A program made the translations under genes and the position numbers. Source: JANLYC01 sp963815445 (GTDB lineage Bacteria > Actinomycetota > Actinomycetes > Propionibacteriales > Nocardioidaceae). From it: a stretch of 64,000 bases of DNA. The DNA lies in assembly GCA_963815445.1 (NCBI GenBank), contig CAWFGV010000011.1, forward strand, positions 1,137,298-1,201,297. The letters run 5' to 3'. The notes beneath the pieces were generated by a model. It searched no databases. It saw only the letters and a program-made list of their open reading frames with translations, and was not told the DNA's origin. Positions 8,676 to 16,144 of this stretch are shown here, piece by piece. How positions within the stretch are numbered: the first letter of the stretch is position 1; each line of letters opens with the position of its first letter.

Positions 8676-10133
8676 TCAGCGTTCCCAGACGCTGAGGATC
8701 GCGCGCACCGACCGGTCGACGTCCTCCTCGGTCGTGCTGTGGTTCGAGACCGAGATGCGCATGTACCGCCGGCCCCGCCAGGTCGTACCGCCCATCCAGC
8801 AGGTGCCGTCTCGCTGGACCCCGGCGATGACCGCATCGGTCTGCTCATCGCTGCCGAACGCGACCAGCAGCTGGTTGAGCACGATGTCGTTGCCGATCTC
8901 CGCACCGGCACTGCCGAGCTGGTCGCCGAAACGTCTTGCCAGCGAACAGCTGCCCTCGACCAGGGCTGCCACACCGTCGCGACCGAGCTCACGCAGCGCA
9001 GCCCACACAGCGAACCCGCGGGCGCGACGGGAGGACTGCAGCACGAGGTCGCTGCCCGCCGGTGCGCCTTGTCCGGAGCCCGTGAGATAGGCGGCGGTGT
9101 ATGACGCGGCCGCGGCATGCACGCCGGGGCGCGAGACGAGTACGAGCCCCGAGTCGTACGGCACGTTGAGCCACTTGTGAGCGTCGCAGCCCCACGAGTC
9201 GGCCCGGTCGATGCCCGCGGTCAGGTGTCGCAGCGACGGAGCGGCTGCCGCCCACAGCCCGAAGGCCCCGTCGACGTGCACCCATGCATGCTGGGCGTGC
9301 GCGAGCGCGCAGGCCGCTTCGAGGTCGTCGCAGGCGCCGGTGTTGACGTTGCCGGACTGCACGCATACGACGGTCGGCGTGCCGGCCCCTTGCCGAAGGA
9401 CCTCCTCGAGGTGCGACAGGTCGATGGCACCGTTGACGTCGGCGCGCACCGGTTCGACGGCGTTGTTGCCCAGGCCCAGCAGTCGAAGCGAGCGGTCGAT
9501 CGTCGCGTGCCGCTCCTCGCTCGCGATGACGCGGACCCTGGGGGCGCCGTGCAGGCCGTCTGCTTCGACGTCCCAGCCGTGCTCGGCGAGGACATGGTGC
9601 CGGGCGGCCGCGAGTGCAACCGTGTTCGCCTCCTGGGCGCCGGTCACGAAGCCGACCGACGCGGTCGCCGGGATGCCCAGCAAGTCCTTCACCCAGCCGC
9701 CCGCGACGTCCTCGGCCGCCATGGCCGCCGGAGACAGCGCGGCGTTGAACGCACACTGGTCCCAGCCGGCGCCCACCACGTCGGCGGCGAGCGCCGAGGG
9801 CAGGGATCCGCCGATCACGAAGCCGAAGAAGCGCGGCCCGGCCGATGCGACCAGGCCGGAGTCGGCCGCTGAGACCAGCTCACGGAGGACGACGTCCGGC
9901 GGCGTACCACGGGCGGGGAGGTCGATGTCGAACCCCTGCCGGACTGTCTCCGCGTCCACCCGCGGGGCCACCGGTCTGTCGTCGAGGCCGGCGCGGAACC
10001 GGGCCACCTCGGTCGCGGCGTGCTGGACGAGCTGAGCGAGGTCGGTCACGCGGTGACGGTACGCCGCGCGAGCGGCGAGCGACAATGGCCCGGCCAGAAC
10101 TGAGGGGCCAGAACTCACCGTGTGCTGAGTCAC
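8676..10133 (-). CDS. PLP-dependent group II decarboxylase (aromatic amino acid type)
   Basis: Product of up to 485 residues, close to the family norm. Seen: a substrate-side N-terminal helix region, GFVTGAQEANTVALAAARHH (a cofactor-phosphate loop), VHVDGAFGLWAAAAP with the PLP-ring Asp, and SWGCDAHKWLNVPYDSG containing the Schiff-base Lys after His. The family decarboxylates L-amino acids such as Trp, Tyr, Phe, DOPA or Glu; the substrate cannot be fixed here. The start is uncertain: GTG at 10133 has only a weak site, and GTG at 10049 (VTDLAQLVQHAATEVARF) has none. No transporter lies beside it, so it is not an obvious acid-resistance cassette. Confidence 0.87.
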   Translation of the reverse strand: MTQHTVSSGPSVLAGPLSLAARAAYRHRVTDLAQLVQHAATEVARFRAGLDDRPVAPRVDAETVRQGFDIDLPARGTPPDVVLRELVSAADSGLVASAGPRFFGFVIGGSLPSALAADVVGAGWDQCAFNAALSPAAMAAEDVAGGWVKDLLGIPATASVGFVTGAQEANTVALAAARHHVLAEHGWDVEADGLHGAPRVRVIASEERHATIDRSLRLLGLGNNAVEPVRADVNGAIDLSHLEEVLRQGAGTPTVVCVQSGNVNTGACDDLEAACALAHAQHAWVHVDGAFGLWAAAAPSLRHLTAGIDRADSWGCDAHKWLNVPYDSGLVLVSRPGVHAAAASYTAAYLTGSGQGAPAGSDLVLQSSRRARGFAVWAALRELGRDGVAALVEGSCSLARRFGDQLGSAGAEIGNDIVLNQLLVAFGSDEQTDAVIAGVQRDGTCWMGGTTWRGRRYMRISVSNHSTTEEDVDRSVRAILSVWER

Positions 10134-10163
10134 CGCCCTGCCTGAGTCACCGCCATGCCTGAG

Positions 10164-10706
10164 CTACCAGGTCAGCGCGATGCCGGCGCAGGCCGCGGCC
10201 CAGAGCACGCTCACGAACGTGCCGATGATGAACCGCTCGGCCACCCCGTGCTGCGCGCCGACTGTCTCGGAGCCGCGGATCTCGGGGTAGCGCGCGACGC
10301 CCTTGAGCGCCAGCACGACAGCCAGCCCCTCGGGCCAGCCGGCCACCAGCGTTGCATAGACCGCAACCCGCTCGAGCACGCCGATCCAGACCCCACCCTG
10401 CAGCGTGCGTCCTGCACCCTCGACGGAGTCCGGGTCGCTCGAGGGCCGGTCCCCGTCGACCAGCCGAAGCACGGACATGGTCAAGGGCCCCCCACCGGCG
10501 ACGGCCAGCAGCGCCGCCAGGGCCACGGCCAGCGACCGGGTGTCGGGGGCGCCCGCCCGGTCCCAGAGAGCCAGTCCGGCCGCCAGCACGAGCAACAGAC
10601 CGGTGATGGCGACGAGTCCGAGCCGGACGCGGGTCGGCCACGAGCTCTGCCATCCGGCTGTGGCGAACACCAACGCGATCGCGAGGACGATGACTCCGGA
10701 GGTCAC
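10164..10706 (-). CDS. Membrane protein paired with the SatD-like gene
   Basis: Product of 180 residues; GTG at 10706 overlaps the stop of the upstream SatD-like gene (GTGA) and is preceded by GAGGAG, so the two are translationally coupled. It has about four or five hydrophobic segments: GVIVLAIALVFATAGW, LVAITGLLLVLAAGLAL, SLAVALAALLAVAGGG, VAVYATLVAGWPEGLAVVLAL and the last about 20 residues. The segment LALKGVARYPEI followed by ERFIIGTFVS is the most conserved-looking stretch. I know of no assigned function for this membrane partner. The strict coupling suggests the SatD-like protein controls or accompanies it. Confidence 0.7.
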   Translation of the reverse strand: MTSGVIVLAIALVFATAGWQSSWPTRVRLGLVAITGLLLVLAAGLALWDRAGAPDTRSLAVALAALLAVAGGGPLTMSVLRLVDGDRPSSDPDSVEGAGRTLQGGVWIGVLERVAVYATLVAGWPEGLAVVLALKGVARYPEIRGSETVGAQHGVAERFIIGTFVSVLWAAACAGIALTW

Positions 10707-11299
10707 GATGACTCCTCGTCCGCGAGGAGCCGGACGGCCAACCGCTCCGCACGTTGCTGCTCGACCCATCCGGCCGCGCGCAAGCGCTGGGCGACCGCTG
10801 ACTCGGTGATGCCCAGCCGACCAGCGGCCTCGCCGCGCGAGTGGCCGGCGCGCAACAGGTCGATGAGCTCCCAACCCCCCGTTGTTCGTCGAGCCAGCAC
10901 GAACGCCACCAGCGACAGCACGGTCTCGACGCTGTCTGCCTGATGCTCGTCGGCGCCGGTCACCGCCACATGATGCGGTCCCCGCTTCGCCCGGGTGACC
11001 GCGTCACGCGCCAGCGAGAAGGCCACCCCTCGACCCGCCCGGGTGCTGGCGGGCAGTGGTTCGTGTACGGGTCCGATGCCCAGACCGACGTTCCACTGCT
11101 CGCTGCGCAGCAGGTCGACCACGATCGCCATGACCGTGTCCGCACGCGTCAGCACGCCCTGGACCTCGTCACCCGCGGTGCGCTCGAAGCCCCGGAGCAA
11201 CCCGTCGGCCGGCGTACGGCGGTTGAGGTCGTCGAGCAGGGACGGAACCTGGTCGTCGCCGCGCCGGCTGTCACGCTGGTCGACGGTCAACACGTACAC
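10703..11299 (-). CDS. SatD-family protein with C-terminal helix-turn-helix
   Basis: Product of 198 residues. I chose GTG at 11299 (VYVLTVDQRDSRR) because GGAGAGG lies five bases upstream; a GTG at 11326 is also in frame. The N-terminal two-thirds looks like the SatD family: VYVLTVDQRDSRRGDDQVP, FERTAGDEVQGVL and NVGLGIGPVHEPLPASTRAGRG. The C-terminus has a helix-turn-helix (GEAAGRLGITESAVAQRLRAAGW), so it probably binds DNA. SatD was named from a Streptococcus mutans acid-tolerance locus, but its biochemical role is unclear. Its promoter region is unusually AT-rich for this window and contains a palindrome, consistent with autoregulation. Confidence 0.72.
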   Translation of the reverse strand: MYVLTVDQRDSRRGDDQVPSLLDDLNRRTPADGLLRGFERTAGDEVQGVLTRADTVMAIVVDLLRSEQWNVGLGIGPVHEPLPASTRAGRGVAFSLARDAVTRAKRGPHHVAVTGADEHQADSVETVLSLVAFVLARRTTGGWELIDLLRAGHSRGEAAGRLGITESAVAQRLRAAGWVEQQRAERLAVRLLADEESS

Positions 11300-11351
11300 G
11301 GTCACCTCTCCGGTGTGGGCCTTCACTCACATCACTTAAGGTCATGATCTA

Positions 11352-11374
11352 ATAATAGCACAATGAAGATTGTG
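11352..11374 (-). promoter_or_regulatory. AT-rich promoter with palindrome upstream of the SatD-like gene
   Basis: On the minus strand a TATTAT box (11352-11357) would give a transcript start about 45 bases before the GTG at 11299. Just upstream, CACAAT-GAAG-ATTGTG (11359-11374) is a perfect 6+6 dyad lying where a -35/-10 spacer would be. This is a candidate operator, possibly for the SatD-like protein itself. No biochemical evidence is available. Confidence 0.45.
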
Positions 11375-11383
11375 ATCTTTAGT

Positions 11384-12409
11384 TTAGCTGTTGCTGGACG
11401 ACGCCCACAGGTTGATGCCCGAGTCGACGGCGTAGGTGTCGATCTGCGCGAGCTCGTCAGCGCTGAAGTCCAGGCGGTCCAACGCGGCGACGTTCTCCTC
11501 GAGCTGCCTGACGCTGCTCGCCCCGATCACCAGGGAGGTCATCCGCTCGTCGCGCAGCGCCCAGGCCAGGGCCATCTGTGCCAGCGACTGACCGCGCCCG
11601 GCCGCGATGTCGTTGAGGCCGCGGATCCGCGCCAGCGTCTCGTCGCTCAGCATGCTCTGGTCGAGGCTGCCGTCCGACGCGGCGCGCGACCCGTCCGGGA
11701 TCCCGTCGAGATACTTGCCGGTCAGCATGCCCTGGGCCAGGGCGGTGAACGCGATGCAACCGGCACGGACCTCGTCGAGCGCATCGAGCAGGTCGGGCTC
11801 GATCCAGCGGTTGAGCATGGAGTACGACGGCTGGTGGATCAGCAACGGGGTGCCGAGCTCACGCAGGATCGCTGCTGCCTCTCGGGTCCGCTCGGCTGAG
11901 TACGACGAGATGCCGACGTACAGCGCCTTGCCCTGGCGGACGGCGCTGTCGAGCGCGCCCATGGTCTCCTCCAGCGGCGTGTCCGGGTCGAAGCGGTGGC
12001 TGTAGAAGATGTCGACGTGGTCCAGACGCAGGCGGCGCAGCGAGTCGTCGAGGCTGGTCAGCAGATACTTGCGCGAACCGTGGTCGCCGTACGGACCGGG
12101 CCACATGTCGTAGCCGGCCTTGGTCGAGACGACGATCTCGTTGCGGTACGGCTTGAGGTCCTCGGAGTAGATCTGACCGAAGTTGGTCTCGGCAGTTCCG
12201 TACGGCGGACCGTAGTTGTTGGCCAGGTCGAAGTGCGTGATGCCGAGGTCGAACGCGCGTCGCACGATCGCCCGTGAGGTGTCGAGCGGACGGTCGTCGC
12301 CGAAGTTCTGCCACAGGCCCAGCGACAGCGCCGGCAGCTGCAGCCCACTGCGCCCGCATCGGCGGTAGCGCATCGAGTCGTAGCGGTCGGCGGCGGCGGC
12401 GTAGGTCAT
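11384..12409 (-). CDS. Aldo/keto reductase (L-glyceraldehyde-3-phosphate reductase-like)
   Basis: Soluble NADPH-dependent TIM-barrel enzyme of 341 residues. ATG at 12409 (MTYAAAADRYDSM) is preferred over two in-frame upstream starts without ribosome sites. Seen: a KCGRSGLQLPALSLG-type opening, HFDLANNYGPPYGTAE with the catalytic Asp/Tyr, VVSTKAGYDMWPGPYG with the catalytic Lys, and IFYSHRFDPDTPLEET, where the active-site His is in a YSHR context. VIGASSVRQLEENVAAL at the C-terminus is the NADP phosphate pocket. The GPPYGTAE and WPGPYG loops are those of the YghZ/GprA subgroup, which reduces L-glyceraldehyde 3-phosphate and methylglyoxal-type aldehydes. A methylglyoxal synthase gene lies 24 kb away, too far to imply coupling. 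Confidence 0.88.
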   Translation of the reverse strand: MTYAAAADRYDSMRYRRCGRSGLQLPALSLGLWQNFGDDRPLDTSRAIVRRAFDLGITHFDLANNYGPPYGTAETNFGQIYSEDLKPYRNEIVVSTKAGYDMWPGPYGDHGSRKYLLTSLDDSLRRLRLDHVDIFYSHRFDPDTPLEETMGALDSAVRQGKALYVGISSYSAERTREAAAILRELGTPLLIHQPSYSMLNRWIEPDLLDALDEVRAGCIAFTALAQGMLTGKYLDGIPDGSRAASDGSLDQSMLSDETLARIRGLNDIAAGRGQSLAQMALAWALRDERMTSLVIGASSVRQLEENVAALDRLDFSADELAQIDTYAVDSGINLWASSSNS

Positions 12410-12579
12410 GCACTCAGTCTGCATGACGGCACCGGCAGTCGCGCGGGTGCCTCCGCAGGTCGGCGACACACCGTCCACGCCGGCCAAGGCCTGCGGGCGC
12501 AGGTGTCAGAGGGTGCCGAAAATCAAGGCGACAAGGTAGCGTTCGCACCCTTCACACCTTCGATAGGAGTACGACCTTT

Positions 12580-14436
12580 ATGCCCTCCTCTCTTCGACGC
12601 CGGTCCCTCGCCTCAGCGGCGGCCACCCTGGCGATGTTGGCCACGGCTGCACCCGCCCTCTCGGTCCGCACCGCCGACGGACCGGCCGCCACCCACGACG
12701 AGTCCGCACAGCAGGCCTATCAGCGCGCCAGCCAGGCGAAGGGTGCGGGCAAGGACGTCCGCCTCGATCTGCTGGCCATCAACGACTTCCATGGGAACCT
12801 CGACAAGATCCCGGCCACCAGCTCCTCGGGCCGTATCAACAGCACGCCGGCCGGCGGCGTCGAGTACCTTGCTCGCCACCTCCAGAACCTGCGCAACCAG
12901 GCCCGGGCCAACGGTGCGAACACGCTCACCGTTGCCGCCGGCGACCTCGTGGGCGCATCTCCCCTGTTGTCCGCCGCGTTTCACGACGAGCCCACGATCG
13001 AGGCGATGAACAAGATCGGCCTCCAGGTCGCCTCGGTCGGCAACCACGAGTTCGACGAGGGCTACCAGGAGCTGCTGCGACTGCAGAACGGCGGCTGCAT
13101 CCCCGACGGCCCCGACGGCGCCAACAACCAGAACAGCTGTCCCGCCCACACCTTCACAGGGGCCGATTTCCAGTACCTCGCGGCCAACGTGAAGTACGAC
13201 GACGGCAAGCCTCACTCTGGTCAGTCGATCTTTCCCGGCTACAAGATCTTCAACGTCAGCGGAGTAAAGGTGGGCTTCATCGGTATGACGCTCGAGGACA
13301 CTCCGTCGATCGTGACGCAGAGCGGCATCCAGGGCCTCACGTTCACCGACGAGGTCGACACCGCCAACGCCCTCGTCCCGGAGCTACGCAAGAAGGGCGT
13401 CAACGCGATCGTCGTCCTGCTCCACCAGGGCGTGGTCCCGTCCGACCCCACGGCGTACGACGCCTGCACGGGTGTCAGCGGGCCGGCCCTGGCGATCGCG
13501 CAGAACCTCAGCCCCCAGATCGACGCGGTCATCTCCGGACACACGCACCAGGCCTACAACTGCACGGTGTCGGATCCCGCCGGACAGCCCCGCCTGCTCA
13601 CGAGCGCTTCGTCGTTCGGTCGCATGATCACCGACGTCCACCTGCTCCTCGACAAGAAGACCAAGGACGTCGTGCGGCCCGCCGCCTACGCGCAGAACAA
13701 GATCGTCACCAACACCGACGTGGCACCGGTGCAGCAGCTGACCGATCTGGTCAACCTCTACAAGGGTCTGGTCTCGTCGATCGCGAACGCGGTCATCGGA
13801 CATCTGGCGGCCTCGGCGAACGGCATGGTCGTCAAGACGACGAACCCTGCGGGTGAGTCTCCGCTCGGCGACCTCATCGCCGACGCGCAGCGCACTGATC
13901 CTTCCGTCATCCCGCCGGGCGGCGTGGCGCCGACCATCGCGTTCATGAACCCGGGCGGTATCCGAGCCGACCTGCTCGCGGACAGCAGCAACAGCGTCAC
14001 GTACGGTGCGGCGTTCAGCACGCAGCCGTTCAACAACTACGACGTGTCCATGGACCTGACCGGACAGCAGATCCTCGACCTGCTCGAGCAGCAGTGGTCA
14101 GGCAGCAACGCGGCACCCGACAACAAGATCCTGCAGGTCAGCGGACTCTGGTACACCTGGGACCAGTCCAACGCGCCGGGCAGCAAGGTGGTCGTGTCGT
14201 CCGTCCAGGTCGACTCCAACGGCGACGGCGCTCCCGACACGGCCATCAACCCGGCTGCGACGTACCGGGTGGTCTGCAACTCGTTCCTGGCCGGCGGCGG
14301 CGACAACTTCGGCGTCTTTGCGGCCGGCCCCAACCAGTACTTCGGCGGGCTCGACATCGACGCCCTGTCGCGGTACCTGGCTGCGCACGATCCCTACACC
14401 CCGGTCGCAAGCAACAGGATCAGCACCCAGCCCTGA
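12580..14436 (+). CDS. Secreted 5'-nucleotidase / metallophosphatase (UshA-like)
   Basis: Product of 618 residues with a signal peptide (RRRSLASAAATLAMLATAAPA). The N-terminal calcineurin-like metallophosphatase domain has the full metal set: LAINDFHGNLD, AAGDLVGASPLLSA, SVGNHEFDEGY, IVVLLHQGV and VISGHTHQAYN. The C-terminal nucleotidase domain binds the base and has IAFMNPGGIRADL, TQPFNNYDVSMDLTG and FLAGGGDNFGVF, giving the two-domain UshA/NtpE architecture. It hydrolyses extracellular nucleotides or related phosphate esters so that the products can be taken up. The ribosome site ATAGGAG lies about ten bases before ATG at 12580. A strong hairpin follows the stop. Confidence 0.92.
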   Translation: MPSSLRRRSLASAAATLAMLATAAPALSVRTADGPAATHDESAQQAYQRASQAKGAGKDVRLDLLAINDFHGNLDKIPATSSSGRINSTPAGGVEYLARHLQNLRNQARANGANTLTVAAGDLVGASPLLSAAFHDEPTIEAMNKIGLQVASVGNHEFDEGYQELLRLQNGGCIPDGPDGANNQNSCPAHTFTGADFQYLAANVKYDDGKPHSGQSIFPGYKIFNVSGVKVGFIGMTLEDTPSIVTQSGIQGLTFTDEVDTANALVPELRKKGVNAIVVLLHQGVVPSDPTAYDACTGVSGPALAIAQNLSPQIDAVISGHTHQAYNCTVSDPAGQPRLLTSASSFGRMITDVHLLLDKKTKDVVRPAAYAQNKIVTNTDVAPVQQLTDLVNLYKGLVSSIANAVIGHLAASANGMVVKTTNPAGESPLGDLIADAQRTDPSVIPPGGVAPTIAFMNPGGIRADLLADSSNSVTYGAAFSTQPFNNYDVSMDLTGQQILDLLEQQWSGSNAAPDNKILQVSGLWYTWDQSNAPGSKVVVSSVQVDSNGDGAPDTAINPAATYRVVCNSFLAGGGDNFGVFAAGPNQYFGGLDIDALSRYLAAHDPYTPVASNRISTQP

Positions 14437-14455
14437 GCTGACCGACCAACGATGT

Positions 14456-14483
14456 GGCGCACGTCCCGAAGGGGGCGTGCGCC
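14456..14483 (+). terminator. Hairpin terminator after the 5'-nucleotidase gene
   Basis: GGCGCACG (14456-14463) pairs with CGTGCGCC (14476-14483). CCC/GGG and a T-G wobble extend the stem to about 12 pairs around GAAG. It begins 20 bases after the stop codon. Confidence 0.7.
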
Positions 14484-14560
14484 GCGTTGGCGTGCGCTGT
14501 CGTCAGGATGCGTGCGGGCAAAGGCCACCGTGCTCGCACGCCGCCTGACATGATCGAGGC

Positions 14561-14890
14561 ATGGACGTCGCATCGATCAACACCCTCGCCGAAGAACAGC
14601 TCACGATTGCCGCCCGAGCGGCCAGCGGCCGCAGTGCGGTCCGCGCGTACGGCCGGCCCTCTGCCAGCCTCCGACAGACCCTGGTGGCCCTGACGGCCGG
14701 GCGGACGATGGCCGAGCACAAGAGCCCGGGCGACGCGACACTCCTCTGTCTCCAGGGCCAGGTGGTGGTCCGCGCGGGAACGACCAGTGTGGAGCTCGGG
14801 CCCGGTGACCTGCTCGCCATCCCGCCGCAGCGCCACGATGTCGAGGCACTGCAGGACTCAGCGCTCCTCCTGACCGTCTCCCTGCACTGA
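14561..14890 (+). CDS. Small cupin-domain protein
   Basis: Product of 109 residues with a single cupin barrel. The two cupin motifs are recognisable but reduced: TMAEHKSPGDATLLCLQGQV and ELGPGDLLAIPPQRHDVEAL. The His/Glu metal ligands are partly kept (His in AEHKSPG, His in PQRHDVE), so it may bind a metal or act only as a small-molecule sensor. Cupins of this size are functionally diverse, and the substrate cannot be inferred. ATG at 14561 is preceded by TCGAGG. It stands alone before a 412-base gap. Confidence 0.82.
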   Translation: MDVASINTLAEEQLTIAARAASGRSAVRAYGRPSASLRQTLVALTAGRTMAEHKSPGDATLLCLQGQVVVRAGTTSVELGPGDLLAIPPQRHDVEALQDSALLLTVSLH

Positions 14891-14966
14891 CCGTCTCCCT
14901 GCGCCGACCGTCTCCTGCACTGGGGCCCCGGTTCGGCAGATAGGCAGATACCCAGTCCTGGCCCCA

Positions 14967-15012
14967 CGTTTGCCTTGTTCACAAGCCACCTGGCTTGTAA
15001 ACAAGGCAAACG
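14967..15012. repeat. 21-bp near-perfect inverted repeat (hairpin)
   Basis: The left arm is 14967-14987, beginning CGTTTGCCTTGTT. The right arm is 14992-15012, ending AACAAGGCAAACG. They are reverse complements except for one position, around a 4-base ACCT loop. Its composition is much less GC-rich than the surroundings. It could be a terminator for the cupin gene 77 bases upstream, although no T-run follows, or a remnant of a mobile or REP-like element. Confidence 0.75.
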
Positions 15013-15119
15013 CGGGTTGGGGACTGCAGACCTGCCTTGGGCAGTCTCGCGGCAGTGCCTGGCCCAACCGGTCCGGGCGGCGCCAGGATCCCCCGCGGAC
15101 ACCCCCATCCCCGGTTCGC

Positions 15120-15259
15120 GGTCAGTCCCAGTACGCCGAACAACACACTCGCGCGGTCAGTCGCAATACGCCGAACAACACGCTCGCGCGGTCAGTCCCA
15201 GTACGCCGAACAACACGCTCGCGCGGTCAGTCCCAGTACGCCGAACAACACGCCCGCGC
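15120..15259. repeat. 35-bp tandem repeat, four units
   Basis: Units start at 15120, 15155, 15190 and 15225, each beginning GGTCAGTC and containing TACGCCGAACAACAC, with one to three substitutions between copies. A fifth start (GGTCAG at 15260) decays immediately. The period is not a multiple of three and there are no unique spacers, so it is neither coding nor a CRISPR array. It ends about 45 bases before the AlkZ-like gene and could affect its expression. Confidence 0.9.
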
Positions 15260-15302
15260 GGTCAGCCGCTGCGGCCGCAACGTGTCGACGTCGTAGGACC
15301 GG

Positions 15303-16091
15303 GTGCGAGATCATCACCCGATGACCTTCGACGCTGCGCTCGGACCTGCACGGGCGCGGCGATGGTGGGTGTCCGGTCGGCGCGTCCGGTCGCTGGACCG
15401 GGCCGCGTCCTTCGTGTCGGACGTCGGGTTCGCGTTGCTCTTCCCGTCCGAGCGGGTGTTGGTGCCCTCGCTGTGGGAGGCGGTTGCGGGCGAGGACAGC
15501 GAGCCGTTCGCCACCGGCATGGACGCGGACGAGCGGCGGGTGTGGACGTGGAAGGACGAGCTCCCCCGCCGCAGGCTCGCCTGGTACGGCAACTATCTCG
15601 CCGGCCGGGGGTCGTTCCTCTCCCCCACGTTGCTCGATCTGCTGTACCCCGGTGCCGGCGAGCTCGACGATCATCTCGGTCTCGACCTGTCGCCGACCGC
15701 TCACCAGATCGCTGCCGCCTTGGCCTCCGGGCCGCTCGCCAGCGCCACCCTTCGCGTCCTGGTCGGTGACCGCAACCGCTACCAACGCGCCGCGGCCGAG
15801 CTCCAGCGAGCGCTGCTGGTGACGATGGCCGGCACCGAGGAGAAGGCGTCCGGTTGGCCGTCCTCGCTCCTGGACCTGACCTGTCGTCGGTTCCAGGTCG
15901 GCGGCACCACCGACCATGTGGCCGCCGCTGGATGCTTCATCGACGTCGTGCTCGACACCTCGGCCGCCGAGCTCGCCCGAGCGTTCCGCTGGCCCGTGGC
16001 GCACGCCCGCGAGCTGCTCGACGCTCTGGCCGACTCCGGCCGCGCCGTCCGGGCGGCCAAGCGGTACCGGTCTCCGGCGCTGGCGAGCTGA
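15303..16091 (+). CDS. AlkZ-related winged-helix protein
   Basis: Product of 262 residues. The text RVRSLDRAASFVSDVGFALLFP, then KDELPRRRLAWYGNYLAGRGSFL and a closing DLTCRRFQVGGTTDHVAAA, resembles the AlkZ/YcaQ-related group, whose better-known members are winged-helix DNA glycosylases acting on crosslinks and alkylated bases. I do not see the catalytic Gln-x-Gln motif of true AlkZ, so glycosylase activity is uncertain. GTG at 15303 has a TAGGA four bases upstream; ATG at 15321 is an alternative. It lies 53 bases before the DUF3516 helicase on the same strand, which suggests a shared nucleic-acid role. The 35-bp array lies directly upstream. Confidence 0.6.
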   Translation: MRDHHPMTFDAALGPARARRWWVSGRRVRSLDRAASFVSDVGFALLFPSERVLVPSLWEAVAGEDSEPFATGMDADERRVWTWKDELPRRRLAWYGNYLAGRGSFLSPTLLDLLYPGAGELDDHLGLDLSPTAHQIAAALASGPLASATLRVLVGDRNRYQRAAAELQRALLVTMAGTEEKASGWPSSLLDLTCRRFQVGGTTDHVAAAGCFIDVVLDTSAAELARAFRWPVAHARELLDALADSGRAVRAAKRYRSPALAS

Positions 16092-16144
16092 GCCGCGTGC
16101 CACCGGTGTCGTGACGATCGGGTCGGCACGGGAGGATGAGCGCG

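Larger units (their letters stand above)
14891..15302. other. Gene-free interval with inverted and tandem repeats
   Basis: No credible coding region is seen. The interval contains a doubled GGCAGATA at about 14935-14950, the 21-bp inverted repeat at 14967-15012 and the 35-bp tandem array at 15120-15259. Frames crossing the array give only repetitive, low-quality text. It separates the cupin gene from the AlkZ-like gene. Confidence 0.6.

Noticed and set aside
15120..15259. CRISPR array
   Set aside because: Units are directly adjacent with no unique spacers, and there are no cas genes in the window.
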